Part shown: positions 8,138 to 17,180 of the stretch, piece after piece
Position numbering within the stretch: position 1 is the stretch's first letter
Layout: the number at the start of each line of letters is the position of its first letter
NCBI GenBank assembly: GCA_026709625.1
Contig: JAPOSR010000021.1
Coordinates: 1-38,024, forward strand
Direction: 5' to 3'
From: Chloroflexota bacterium
GTDB lineage: Bacteria; Chloroflexota; Anaerolineae; Aggregatilineales; Phototrophicaceae
DNA: 38,024 bases
The notes under the pieces: model-generated
What the model saw: only the letters and a program-made list of their open reading frames with translations
What the model was told of the DNA's origin: nothing
The model's database searches: none
Made by a program: the position numbers and the translations under genes

Positions 8138-8686
8138 TTATGAATCTTTCGAGGCGCTGCGCTGGCTGATCAGGTCATGAAAGCTAGCCGCGATTTCGCC
8201 CGCGCTGCCCACGATGGTGCCAACCAATGGCTGGTCAAAAAGCGTCAAGGCGGCGGCTGTGAGAGCTGGCGAATAGCGCAGCAGCGATTTTGCCGCTCGC
8301 ACGAGGATGCGCTGGTTGGGTTTCTTTGGCGTCGTCAGCTGCGCTTTGACTGTCTGCAAGTCGTGCTGTGCCGCTTCTTTGCTTTCGGGCAGCAGCCTGG
8401 CTTGTTTGACTGCTTCTTCGACGCGGCGGATCTCACCCAGCATCTGTTGGTATGCCTGCTGCGTCGTTTCGATTCCGCCGATGCAGATGGTCTGGCGCGT
8501 ATTCTGCGCGACATTGCCGCCTGTCTGCACCTTGACCAAGCCATCGCGTCCGGCGAAGACCACATGCCCGGTCACGGAAAGCTGATCGATCTCAATATGC
8601 ATGTCACGGCTGTATGGGGCTGCCACGACTCCTCCTTCGTTTGCTTTCATGCCGCTCTTTCTTGTGTTCCCGCCCGGCGCTTTCAT
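8138..8686 (-). CDS. small protein with glycine-rich hairpin motif, STAND-operon partner
   Basis: A 182-residue protein of no named family. After a flexible N-terminus comes LSVTGHVVFAGRDGLVKV, a short strand-turn-strand motif matching the one in the NACHT protein downstream (GGHVIFAGQDV). A Gly/Asn/Gln strand run (QTGGNVAQNTRQTICIGG) follows. The middle is a coiled coil (about 77-120) and the end a hydrophobic helical segment (about 130-175) that could insert in a membrane or pack as a small helical domain. The ATG at 8686 overlaps the TGA of the TIR-FGE gene as ATGA, which fixes this start better than the longer frame reaching 8854; ATGs 12 and 28 codons further in are possible. The shared motif suggests it pairs with or recruits the NACHT protein. 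Alternative: an effector-associated adaptor or a pore-forming effector. Confidence 0.75.
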   Translation of the reverse strand: MKAPGGNTRKSGMKANEGGVVAAPYSRDMHIEIDQLSVTGHVVFAGRDGLVKVQTGGNVAQNTRQTICIGGIETTQQAYQQMLGEIRRVEEAVKQARLLPESKEAAQHDLQTVKAQLTTPKKPNQRILVRAAKSLLRYSPALTAAALTLFDQPLVGTIVGSAGEIAASFHDLISQRSASKDS

Positions 8687-10302
8687 GTCAGAGCCACCAG
8701 CCGTATGCCGATGGACGAATAGCGCACGCGCGGCTCGAGATAATAGCGCGCTGAGGTCTGGGCGCGGTCGCAGCTGCTGACGAAGCTGCCGCCGGTCACC
8801 GCCCGCCGCCGGTCGCGCCCCTCTTCCGCGGCGGCTGCGGTGTTCAGCGTCCACTCCCAGGTATTGCCCGACAAGTCATAGACGCCATAGGGGCTGATGC
8901 CTTTGTGATAGCGGTCGACGGGCGTGGTCTGCTTCAGTCCGGTTTCGACCGTGTTGCAGCAGTCTTCGTCATAGTCGTCGCCCCAAGGGAAGTACCGATC
9001 GTCATCGCCTTTGGCGGCGCGCTGCCATTGAGCGACTGTCGGCAGATCAACCTTCATGCGCAGCTGCGCGCCCAGCCAGTTGGCAAATGCCTTTGCTTCG
9101 TACCAATTGACATTTTCGCGCGGCAGCTTTGCGCCATCAAAGCGCGGCGTGGCGGCTCGCCGGTTGTCGGCGAACCAGCGCCGGGCATGCTCGGAAAAAC
9201 GCCACCAGCGCGGATTGCGATAGCCATCTTCCGCCTCGGCAAAGATAGCAAATTGCGCGTTGGTGACTGGGTATTTGCTCATCACGAAGTTGTCGACCTG
9301 CTCGGTCATCTCGCCAAAGTCTTCATCCGCGCCGACGATGCTGTTGATGGTCACACTGCCATGCGGAATATCGCACCATTGTAGCATAGGCAAAAAGTCG
9401 TTGACAGAAAAAGACTCGGCGCTGGCTTCTAGGCTGGGCGCGGCATTTGGCAGTGGCGCGCTGGCTGCTGCGACCGGCGCGCTGGCTATGGGCTGGCTGG
9501 GCGCTGGGGCGGGCGGCGGCCTTAGGCCAGGCGGTTGGCTGTTCGCTTGGTCAGCGCAATGGCGGCGCAGATTTTGTGGGTCATACTCGCCAAACTCTTT
9601 TTGAAACTCAGCCAGCGCCTCGCAGGCGATGCCGCGCGTGCTTTCAAAGTTGAACAGCGCCACAATATGCTGGTATTCACGCTTGACTTCTCGCGATTGT
9701 CGGCGCTTTGCCATGGCCGCCTGCGCCGAGCGCAGCAACTCGTCCACGCGCACGAAACGCGATTGATAGCCGCTGTCTTTTGCCTGGCGCAGCATCCGGA
9801 CAGCAGTTTCATAATCGTCTTCTTCCATCGCCCGCACAGCTGCCGAAATCAACGCGGCTGGGCTGGTCGCGGCTGGCTGCCTCGCTCGCGGCTCTGGCGA
9901 GGCTGGCGCTGTGGGAGCATTGCGCGCTCGCTCTACCATCAGAATGGCATTCAGCAGGCGCGCGATATTTTGCGCTGTCAGCGCATTGGACAGATCAACA
10001 TAATGCCAGGCGCGCATAGTTTCTGGCAGCACGGTGTCGCTGTCGATGAGCACGGGGATGATGTCGCGCTTGAGCTGACGAGCGATGGCCAGCTCGCGGC
10101 GACAATTGCGCGAAGCGACTGATTCGGGCGAAAGCAGATAGACGAAGACCTCGCACCAAGCCAGTCGGCGGCGGATTTCTTTCCACCAGTCTTGCCCAGC
10201 GTACAGGCGTTGGTCATACCACACTTCGTGCGCGTGCAGTGTCTCGATGATGCGGATGCAAAACGGTTTGTCGACGCGCGCGTAACTGACAAAGATCTTC
10301 AT
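8683..10302 (-). CDS. TIR domain fused to FGE-like (formylglycine-generating enzyme fold) domain
   Basis: A 539-residue protein. Residues 1-110 are a TIR domain: KIFVSYARVD at the start, GQDWWKEI, VFVYLLSPES and SRNCRREL, whose Glu is at the place of the catalytic residue in TIR NADases. The middle (about 130-230) is helical and repeat-like, followed by an Ala/Pro-rich linker. From about 305 an FGE/SUMF-type domain follows: KYPVTNAQF, PRENVNWYEAKAFANWL, LPTVAQWQRAAKG, FPWGD, GVYDLSGNTWEWT, GGSF and YSSIGIRLV. The catalytic cysteine pair of true FGEs is not evident (a single Cys lies in SSCD), so this domain probably binds a ligand or protein. It overlaps its neighbours on both sides by ATGA. 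Likely role: NAD-cleaving or signalling component of the operon's immune-like response. Confidence 0.87.
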   Translation of the reverse strand: MKIFVSYARVDKPFCIRIIETLHAHEVWYDQRLYAGQDWWKEIRRRLAWCEVFVYLLSPESVASRNCRRELAIARQLKRDIIPVLIDSDTVLPETMRAWHYVDLSNALTAQNIARLLNAILMVERARNAPTAPASPEPRARQPAATSPAALISAAVRAMEEDDYETAVRMLRQAKDSGYQSRFVRVDELLRSAQAAMAKRRQSREVKREYQHIVALFNFESTRGIACEALAEFQKEFGEYDPQNLRRHCADQANSQPPGLRPPPAPAPSQPIASAPVAAASAPLPNAAPSLEASAESFSVNDFLPMLQWCDIPHGSVTINSIVGADEDFGEMTEQVDNFVMSKYPVTNAQFAIFAEAEDGYRNPRWWRFSEHARRWFADNRRAATPRFDGAKLPRENVNWYEAKAFANWLGAQLRMKVDLPTVAQWQRAAKGDDDRYFPWGDDYDEDCCNTVETGLKQTTPVDRYHKGISPYGVYDLSGNTWEWTLNTAAAAEEGRDRRRAVTGGSFVSSCDRAQTSARYYLEPRVRYSSIGIRLVALT

Positions 10303-13300
10303 GCGTCGGCGCTTTCGACGCCCGCTGGCGGCTCTCCCAGCAGCGCGCGGCTGGCTGTGCTGTCAATGCTTTTCAGCGCTCGCACCGCCAGGTCGCGCAG
10401 GCTTTCATTTTCGCCTTCGGGCTTGCTCTGGTCATTCAGCAATCGCCGCAAGATCGGCAAGTCGCTGTCAGTCATCTGCGGACCCAACTGCTGCAAGGCA
10501 AAATGACGCAGGAGCAGGCTGGCATCGCTCAGCGCCATCTCCAGCCAGGGAGTGGCTTGCTGTGGGTTGATCTGTTGGATGGATTTTAAGGCGGCGAAGC
10601 GCACAAATTCATCTCGGTCGCGCTGCATCGCCTCGCCCAAAGCTGGGATGACCTGTGGTTGACGCAGCGCGCCCAGCGACTCGGCAATGGCTTCGCGCAC
10701 AGAGGCATTTTCGTGCTGCAGCAGGCGCGCCATAGCGCTCGCGCTCGCGACAGCGCGCAGCTCAGCCAGCGCGCGCGCAGCCGCAACCTGCACGATCCAG
10801 TTGTCATCATGCAGACGCTGCTGCAAATGTGGCGCAGCCTTTGGATTGTGCAGCGCCGCCAGCGCCTCGGCAACTGCCCAGCGCACGCTCCAGTTGGCAT
10901 CGTCCAGCGCCCCGCACAGCATGTCCAGCGCCTGGCTGTTGTCTTTGCCGCGCAGATGCCGGGCAAAGCGGCGCAAAAACTTCGCGGCTTTCTGGGTGCG
11001 CCCCCAGTCGTCATCACGCAGCACTTGCAGGGTGCGCGCGATTTTTTCGCCATCGCTGAAACGATCCGTCGATGAGCCGCCGGCTGGCTGTGTTTTTTTA
11101 TCCGCGGCCGCGCCTTCGATTCTGCTTATGGCAACGCGCGCCAACTGGCTGATCGCTGTGCCATCTGCGCGCGCCAGCGGACTATCGAGCAGGCGCTTCA
11201 AGCCAGGCAAGGCGGGTTCATAAACCGCTTCTCCCAAAATCTCTATCGCGGCGGCGGCTGGCTGTGGGTTTGCGCTGTCCAATAGTTCGACCAGCGTCTC
11301 ACTGGCGAGGTGGGGCAAGGGTTTTAAGAAATCTGTCACAGCGCGGGCGATTTCGGCGTCTGGGTCGGACAAGGCAGCGATGAGTGTTTGCTGCGCGGCG
11401 CTTTCGTCTCTAAAGCGCGCCAGCATCTCATAAGCCGCCAGGCGCACGCGTCGGTCGCTGTCATCAATCGCAGCCAACAAGGCGGGCAGAGCCTGCGCGG
11501 TGGGAGAAGCGGCCAGGCTGTTGATCGCGCGGTGCCGCTGCTGCCAGTCAGCGTGTCGCAGCTGCGCTCGCAAGCGCGCTGGTAGGGCGGGGGCTGTTTG
11601 GGGGCTCTCGTCATCAAATGGCGATTGACCATAGACCAGCGCTTCGAGCTTGCTGCCGGCCAACACAGTCGCGTCTGGCGGGTCGCGCAGCACGGCGGCG
11701 ATATCATCGACCAACTGCGCAAACTGCTCGCGATTGGGCAGGTATGTGATGACAGCAGCCATCGCTTGGCGCAGCTCGTCCGCGCGCCGATGAGACAGGA
11801 TGGCGGCGCTGACTTCTGCCGGCAGTTCGACAGCCTCGGCGGCAATCTGCGCCAAGCCAATCGCGATGTCTGTTTCGTTGCTGGCGACGGCAAACTCGTA
11901 AAATTCGCCAGCAAGGGTCAGTTGCCGCGCGTCAGCCATCGCCAGCAGGCGGCTTGTCAGCAAACGTTTTCGCTCTGCCAGCGCGCGGATGACGGCTGTG
12001 CGATTGGCCGGCTGCGACTGCGACCAGCGCAATACGCGCGCCAAAATCTCAGAATAAGCGAACTTCATCAGAGCTGGCAGCAGCTCGGCCGGGTCGCTGC
12101 TGTCTCCGCGCTGCAAGTCGGCGAGCAGCAAAATCGCCGTGGGCAGGTATTTCAGCTCGCCCAGCATCCAAACGGCATTGCGGCGCAGCTTGTTGTCTTG
12201 GTGCGTGGATAATTTGACCAGCCAAGCCGCCGCCAGCGCCAAGGGATGGGCGTCCAGCCGCCGCGGCAAATCGGCGGGGTTTTCACGGTCGACATCGGCG
12301 ACAAGGCTGATGAAATCCAGCGGCAATTCCAGGGGCAGGGCGCGCACCTCTTGCCACAGCCAAAGCTGCATGTCGCTGTTGTGTCGCCCCAGCTGCGCGA
12401 TCAGCGCTTGAGCAGTCGCGTCGAAATCGGGAATTGCCGCCAGCGCCAGGCGCGAGGCTCGCCGGGCTTGGGGGCTGTTGGCGCAAAGCCCCACCAGTCG
12501 TTCGATCAGCCTCGAGCGGATCAGCGCCGACGGCGAATCGACGCGCCGCAAAGCCATTATCGCCAGGAATGGGTCGACTTCCGCGATGCGCGTCAAAGCC
12601 CGGTCGCGCGGTTCGTCCGCCAAGCCATCGATGATAAGCAGCGCCAGCCTGTCCCACTTGCGCGGCTTCCATTCGCCATCATCCGTGAACTCGGGCGCTT
12701 TGATAAACTTGAGCAGACCATCGCGTTTCAATGGCTCTGCTGCCAAATGCGCTTGCAGCGACTCGGTGGGGAAGCGCAGCCAGCCGTCTTTTTCATGCAG
12801 CAGTCCCAGCGTCACAGCCGCCTGCACAATGCGCGGGTCTTGGGCTTCACGATCAGCATCGGCGCGTTGAACAAAGCGATGCGAATCAGCCAGCATCATC
12901 GACCAAGCCAGGCGCTGCAATCCGCGCAGCAACTGCATCGCGCTGCGGCCATTCGCCGCCCCGGGCTGCTGCTGCAAGCGCAGGGCGATCAGCGCTGGCA
13001 AAGGGTCTTTTGGCCAGTGGCTGTGGGCGAGGGCGCGGTCGGCTGCCAGCAATTCGATGCCGACCGCGAAGTAGTCCAGCTGCCCTTCACCGCGGCGCGC
13101 GCTTTTGCCCCGCAGCAGTTGACGAAAGTCGTTCTGCTGCCGCAAAGTCAGGTGATGGCTGGCGAACTTCTGGGCGAGCGGGGCGGCGATTTCTCCGATC
13201 TCAATGGTCGGCATGCGCAGCTCGTCCCTCGCATCGCCCCGCGAAAGCACGATGAATCGTTGCAGCGGGCTAGCGTCAATCCAATCGCGGATCGCTGCCG

Positions 13301-14255
13301 CATGCTCGGGGTCGCTGGCTTGCAAATCGCTATAGTTGTCCAGCACAAGCAGCGATGACCGCCTTTCCAGCCAACGCCGCCAAAAGGTCAACAACTGCCA
13401 TTGTGATTCGACAAAGGCAGCGAGCGTGTCGATGCCTTTGCGCCACAGCGCCAGGTCGAGCCAGATGGGCAGGGGCGCTGTTTCATCTCGCAGGGCAAGG
13501 TGCGCTTGCTCCAGCGCCAGCAGCTGCGCAAATGCCGTCTTGCCGCTGCCAGAAGCGCCACGAATGACAAACTGCGGCTCTGCCTGCGCCCATTGCGCCA
13601 AGTCGCCGACAGGCAGGACAGCGCCCGACTTCATCCCTGTAAAAGCCCAGTCGCGCAGCACGCCAAACTGTCCATTGCGCGGGCGGATATTTCCACCGCC
13701 GGCCGCATCACAGTTGCGCAGCGCCGCCCAGGCTGTCGGCATTTTGGACATTGCCAGCTCGGTCTGGTGGATGAAGCCACGCAAGTATTCCAGTCGCTCG
13801 CCAGGCTTGGGCAGCTCATCCGCCTGCGGAATGCGGTTGAGCAGCTCTTCTATGTTTTGCTCGCTGGGGTCGGCAAACCAGCGGCGAAAGTCGATCCAGT
13901 CGTCGAAGTGGAAGTCGGCGATGCTGTCGGTCGAAAAATCGCGCGCGATAACAGCGATAATTGGCAGCTCGCGCTCGGCAAAAACGGCAAATTCGGCTTG
14001 GCAATGCGGCGACTGCAAATAATGGTCGCTGACGACGACCAATGCGCCACGGGCTGTGTCGCGCGCTTGGCGAATGCCTGTCTGCCAATCTTCGCTGGGC
14101 GCAATCTCGAAGCGGTCCAGCCACACTTGCCGATAACAGCGCAGCAGCAGCATCGCCAGTCGGAATGCCCGGTCGATGTCGTTGTTATGGTACGAAAGGT
14201 AAAGCGCTCCGTCCTTGCCCACAGCCGTCCTTTGCCGCGCGGTCGCTTGTATCAC
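10299..14255 (-). CDS. TIR - STAND NTPase - HEAT-repeat protein
   Basis: A 1318-residue multidomain protein and the first gene of the operon. A TIR domain (about 16-109) contains GALYLSYHNND, the SEDWQTGI block, ALVVVSDHYLQS and SPHCQAEF, whose Glu matches the TIR catalytic position. A P-loop, RGASGSGKTA (about 232-241), and a Walker B-like LLVLDNYSD (about 302-310, lacking the classical second acid) mark a STAND-type NTPase. The second half holds many HEAT/PBS-lyase-type repeats, most regular near the C-terminus (units around DDANWSVRWAVAEALAAL and DDNWIVQVAAARALAEL), probably the sensor or scaffold. The start is a GTG at 14255; a perfect TATAAT sits only 7 nt upstream, so the mRNA may be leaderless. 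The longer frame to 14363 would begin upstream of that promoter. It overlaps the TIR-FGE gene by ATGA. Confidence 0.87.
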   Translation of the reverse strand: MIQATARQRTAVGKDGALYLSYHNNDIDRAFRLAMLLLRCYRQVWLDRFEIAPSEDWQTGIRQARDTARGALVVVSDHYLQSPHCQAEFAVFAERELPIIAVIARDFSTDSIADFHFDDWIDFRRWFADPSEQNIEELLNRIPQADELPKPGERLEYLRGFIHQTELAMSKMPTAWAALRNCDAAGGGNIRPRNGQFGVLRDWAFTGMKSGAVLPVGDLAQWAQAEPQFVIRGASGSGKTAFAQLLALEQAHLALRDETAPLPIWLDLALWRKGIDTLAAFVESQWQLLTFWRRWLERRSSLLVLDNYSDLQASDPEHAAAIRDWIDASPLQRFIVLSRGDARDELRMPTIEIGEIAAPLAQKFASHHLTLRQQNDFRQLLRGKSARRGEGQLDYFAVGIELLAADRALAHSHWPKDPLPALIALRLQQQPGAANGRSAMQLLRGLQRLAWSMMLADSHRFVQRADADREAQDPRIVQAAVTLGLLHEKDGWLRFPTESLQAHLAAEPLKRDGLLKFIKAPEFTDDGEWKPRKWDRLALLIIDGLADEPRDRALTRIAEVDPFLAIMALRRVDSPSALIRSRLIERLVGLCANSPQARRASRLALAAIPDFDATAQALIAQLGRHNSDMQLWLWQEVRALPLELPLDFISLVADVDRENPADLPRRLDAHPLALAAAWLVKLSTHQDNKLRRNAVWMLGELKYLPTAILLLADLQRGDSSDPAELLPALMKFAYSEILARVLRWSQSQPANRTAVIRALAERKRLLTSRLLAMADARQLTLAGEFYEFAVASNETDIAIGLAQIAAEAVELPAEVSAAILSHRRADELRQAMAAVITYLPNREQFAQLVDDIAAVLRDPPDATVLAGSKLEALVYGQSPFDDESPQTAPALPARLRAQLRHADWQQRHRAINSLAASPTAQALPALLAAIDDSDRRVRLAAYEMLARFRDESAAQQTLIAALSDPDAEIARAVTDFLKPLPHLASETLVELLDSANPQPAAAAIEILGEAVYEPALPGLKRLLDSPLARADGTAISQLARVAISRIEGAAADKKTQPAGGSSTDRFSDGEKIARTLQVLRDDDWGRTQKAAKFLRRFARHLRGKDNSQALDMLCGALDDANWSVRWAVAEALAALHNPKAAPHLQQRLHDDNWIVQVAAARALAELRAVASASAMARLLQHENASVREAIAESLGALRQPQVIPALGEAMQRDRDEFVRFAALKSIQQINPQQATPWLEMALSDASLLLRHFALQQLGPQMTDSDLPILRRLLNDQSKPEGENESLRDLAVRALKSIDSTASRALLGEPPAGVESADA

Positions 14256-14261
14256 GCCCCA

Positions 14262-14267
14262 ATTATA
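14262..14267 (-). promoter_or_regulatory. -10 box (TATAAT) of the STAND operon
   Basis: A perfect minus-strand TATAAT ends 6 bases before the GTG start at 14255, so the predicted transcription start falls on or next to the start codon. The best -35-like hexamer, TTGCAA (14290-14295), is 22 bp away, too far for a standard sigma-70 promoter, so an activator or a different start may be involved. Confidence 0.5.
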
Positions 14268-14439
14268 CTCTTCGGCTGGCGAGTGTGTTTTGCAAATATC
14301 GCGCGATTCTGGCGGCTCTCGTTTCTGGCGGCTAGCGGTATTGCCAGTATCGCCCCGCAGCAACCAGGCTCGGGGCGTCTTTCGCCGCTGGCGCGACTGG
14401 GCTATTATGCCAACGTTTTTGCGGACAAGGCATAGCGCG

Positions 14440-15324
14440 ATGAATACTTCGCCGCTTTTGCGCGGCAGCGTCTATGGCATTGCGGCGGCCAGTTTGTGGG
14501 GCAGCCTGTATGTGGTTTCTGATGTGACGCTGCTGTCCCTGCCACCTTTTACGCTGATGAGCATACGGCTGGGGCTGGCATTGCTGGTCTTGCTGCCATT
14601 GGCTTGGTGGCGCGGCCTCGCCAAGCCTGATGCGCCGGCGCTTTTGCGCATGCTGGCGGTCGGCGTGCTGGGCATCGGCATCAGCCTGGGCGCGCAATTT
14701 GTGGGCACAGACCTGTCCACGGCGATCAACGGGGCGCTGGTCACCAGCGCGTCGCCGGCTTTTGTCGTGCTGTTCGCCATCATCATCCTGCGCGAGCGAC
14801 TGACCATCTGGCGCTTGATCGCTATCACCCTGGCAACGGCGGGCGTGTTGGCGATTCTCGACCCCGCCAACGCCGATTTCGCCTCCGACACCTTTCTTGG
14901 CGACTTGTTTCTGGCCTTCGCAGCGTTGACATGGGGCTTGTATTCGGCGCTGGTGCGGCTGCTGTCCTTGCGCCATCCGCAGCCCACATTGACCGTGACT
15001 GTCTGCGCGCTCTTGGGTGGGCTGTTGGTTTCGCTGCCAGCCAGCTTGCTGGAATTGTCCCAGCGACCGCTTGGTCCGCTGGATGCGGGCATTGTGGCGG
15101 GCGCGCTCTACCTGGGCCTGGTTTGCACGGCGCTCGCACTGCTGCTGTGGAATCGCGCCTTTGCCCTGGTGCCGGCCAGCGTGGCTTCGCTCTTTTTCTT
15201 TGCGCAGCCGCTGTCTGGCGCGGTCCTGGCGGTGGCTCTGCTGGGCCAGCCGATGAGCGCCTCGCTGTGGCTGGGCGGCTTGCTTATCCTGGGCGGGCTG
15301 CTGCTTTCGCTGCGCGCCAGCTAG
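14440..15324 (+). CDS. EamA/DMT-family membrane transporter
   Basis: A 294-residue integral membrane protein with about ten hydrophobic helices in two homologous halves (EamA repeats). Typical features are GIAAASLWGSLYV at the start of repeat one, FVGTDLSTAINGALVTSASP, LRERLTIWRLIAITLATAGVL at its end, LAFAALTWGLYSALVRL opening repeat two, and LYLGLVCTALALLLWNRA in the last third. Members export metabolites or amino acids from the cytoplasm; the substrate cannot be read from sequence. The start is the ATG at 14440 with AAGG 9 nt upstream. Longer in-frame extensions run back into the STAND promoter region and are rejected. It is divergent from the STAND operon and convergent with the phosphotransferase gene; the two TAG stops overlap in one CTAG. 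Confidence 0.85.
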   Translation: MNTSPLLRGSVYGIAAASLWGSLYVVSDVTLLSLPPFTLMSIRLGLALLVLLPLAWWRGLAKPDAPALLRMLAVGVLGIGISLGAQFVGTDLSTAINGALVTSASPAFVVLFAIIILRERLTIWRLIAITLATAGVLAILDPANADFASDTFLGDLFLAFAALTWGLYSALVRLLSLRHPQPTLTVTVCALLGGLLVSLPASLLELSQRPLGPLDAGIVAGALYLGLVCTALALLLWNRAFALVPASVASLFFFAQPLSGAVLAVALLGQPMSASLWLGGLLILGGLLLSLRAS

Positions 15325-16442
15325 CTCGCCAGCAAGCGTCGGGCTTCGCGCGCCATCTTGATCAAGCGGAAGCGGCGCACATCGGCGAAGAAAGCGGCGA
15401 TGTCTTCCAGGCTGTCGCGGTTGTGGACGACGCGCAGCTGTTCGTGCTGGTCAGTATCAATCAATAGGTTGATGTCTTGCTTGACGCCCGCCAGCCCGCG
15501 CAGTGTCATGCCGCAGGTATAGCCGATGCGCGCCAGCCGCTGGTCGCCGCGCCAGCCCGACTCGCGCAGCCCGTCCACATACGCAGCGAAGACTGCCTGG
15601 TCGATCTGCTCGGCATATGCCTGCGTGAAGCCGCTGTAATAGAGGGCGAGCGCAGCCAGCGACACCAATTCTTCGCCAATGCCGCCGCGCCCAGCCAGCG
15701 CCCAGTCCAGCAGCACGGCGCCGGCGTCGCTGTGCAGGATATTGCGGCGGAAGGCGTCGTTGTGGCAGAGAGTCTGCGGCAGCTGCGCGAGGGCATCGCG
15801 AAAGAGCTGTCGGTCGCGCCATATCGCCACAATCTCATCCCGCGCTTCGTATGGCAGGGCGATTCGCGCCAGCGGCTGCTGCAAACTTTGTGGCAGCGCG
15901 GCAAAGGCGTCAGCCAGCGCCGGCGCGATTGCGCTGTGCCAGCCCTGCGCAAGCCAGCCCTCGTCCGGCAAATCGCGTCCGATCATGCTGCCATTCATGC
16001 GCCCAAGCCGGCCTGCGACCGCGCGATAATCGTCCAGTGTCCAGTTGTCTTTGCGGTCGGCATAATCCGCCATCCATATCCAGCATGAATCGCCAAAGTC
16101 GCGCAGCTGCATGATGTGTGGCGCGATAAAGGTATCAGCAGGCAGGTCTTCCAACAAGCGCGCGCGGTAAATCTCGTATTCGCGCTTCCAATAATAGGGC
16201 GAATTCGGCGTTTCGCCTGGTCGTTGAAAAAGAATCTTCAGAATGCGCGTGATGGGCGGGTGGGTTTCGCTCGCAATCCAGAAGCGATACAGCGCCGTGC
16301 CGCCGATCGCGCCGCCAAAGCCGCCATGCACCGCTGCATAGCGCCACGAAGTCACAGTTCGGCTCGCCAGTTCGGCCATCTGCGCTGTGGTCAATGCCGC
16401 CAGCCGTTGCGCGGTGACAGGATCGCTGGTCGCGGATAGCAT
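15321..16442 (-). CDS. APH/choline-kinase-like phosphotransferase
   Basis: A 373-residue protein with the aminoglycoside phosphotransferase-like kinase fold. The catalytic loop is LCHNDAFRRNIL (His-x-Asp with the downstream Asn), followed by the metal-binding block VLLDWALAGRGGIGEEL. The N-terminal part contains ILKILFQRPG and a CWIWMADYA hinge-like strand typical of the fold. The substrate is a small hydroxyl compound or unknown; the ecdysteroid/CHK-like subgroup, choline-type kinases and antibiotic kinases are alternatives. It begins 5 nt after the stop of livF and is on the same strand, so it is probably co-transcribed with the branched-chain amino acid transporter. It may act on a compound that system imports. 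The stop overlaps that of the convergent EamA gene. Confidence 0.8.
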   Translation of the reverse strand: MLSATSDPVTAQRLAALTTAQMAELASRTVTSWRYAAVHGGFGGAIGGTALYRFWIASETHPPITRILKILFQRPGETPNSPYYWKREYEIYRARLLEDLPADTFIAPHIMQLRDFGDSCWIWMADYADRKDNWTLDDYRAVAGRLGRMNGSMIGRDLPDEGWLAQGWHSAIAPALADAFAALPQSLQQPLARIALPYEARDEIVAIWRDRQLFRDALAQLPQTLCHNDAFRRNILHSDAGAVLLDWALAGRGGIGEELVSLAALALYYSGFTQAYAEQIDQAVFAAYVDGLRESGWRGDQRLARIGYTCGMTLRGLAGVKQDINLLIDTDQHEQLRVVHNRDSLEDIAAFFADVRRFRLIKMAREARRLLAS

Positions 16443-16447
16443 ACGCT

Positions 16448-17158
16448 TTAGTCGATGCCCAGATAAGTCTTTTGCACGACTTCGTTGCGCTGCAGGTTGG
16501 CGGCTGTATCGCTGAGCGCCACCTCGCCACTTTGCAGCACATAGCCGCGATTGGCGATTTGCAGAGCCATGTGCGCGTTCTGCTCGACCAGCAAGATCGT
16601 GACGCCTTCGCTGGCGATGCGCTGGATGGCTGCAAAGACCACATCCACCAGCACCGGCGCCAAGCCCATAGAAGGCTCGTCCAGCAGCAGCAGGCGCGGC
16701 TTGGACATTAGCGCGCGGGCGATGGCCAGCATCTGCTGTTCGCCGCCGCTGAGCGTGCCAGCCAATTGTTTGCGCCGTTCTTGCAAACGCGGGAACATCG
16801 CATAGGCGCTGGCGAGGTCCTCCGCCACATCTCCATCCGCGCGGATATAGGCGCCCATGTCCAGATTTTCTTCGACTGTGAGCTTGGCAAAAACGCCACG
16901 GCCTTCGGGCACCATGGAGATGCCGCGGACCACCAGCAAATCAGCTCGTGTTGCTGAGATATCGCGTCCGTCATAGACAATGTTGCCATCGCGCGGTGCC
17001 ATCAAGCCGGATATGGTGCGCAGGGTGGTGGTCTTGCCCGCGCCATTCGAGCCGATCAGCGCAATGATCTCGCCGCTATCGACCTCAAACGAGACGCCTT
17101 TCAGCGCGTGGATATTGCCGTAATAGGTGTGAATGTCGTTGACTTCCAGCAGCGCCAT
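16448..17158 (-). CDS. livF: LivF-type ABC transporter ATP-binding protein
   Basis: A 236-residue ATPase of the branched-chain amino acid (HAAT) importer type, cytoplasmic and paired with LivG. Visible motifs are Walker A IGSNGAGKTTTLRTI, the Q-loop region, signature LSGGEQQMLAIARAL, Walker B LLLLDEPSMGLAP, and the switch His (in this subfamily VEQNAHMAL). MALLEVNDIHTYYGNIHALK is the canonical LivF start, so the ATG at 17158 is used and the basic 14-residue extension upstream rejected. It starts 22 nt after livG with AAGG in the gap, and the phosphotransferase follows after 5 nt. The family also includes urea and amide importers, so the substrate is not certain. Confidence 0.93.
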   Translation of the reverse strand: MALLEVNDIHTYYGNIHALKGVSFEVDSGEIIALIGSNGAGKTTTLRTISGLMAPRDGNIVYDGRDISATRADLLVVRGISMVPEGRGVFAKLTVEENLDMGAYIRADGDVAEDLASAYAMFPRLQERRKQLAGTLSGGEQQMLAIARALMSKPRLLLLDEPSMGLAPVLVDVVFAAIQRIASEGVTILLVEQNAHMALQIANRGYVLQSGEVALSDTAANLQRNEVVQKTYLGID

Positions 17159-17180
17159 TGCGGCTCGCCTTTTTCTTTTT

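Noticed and set aside
12246..13358. Open plus-strand frame opposite the TIR-STAND-HEAT gene
   Set aside because: Composition is the Arg/Gln/His-rich type produced opposite high-GC genes, with no motif or ribosome-binding site.
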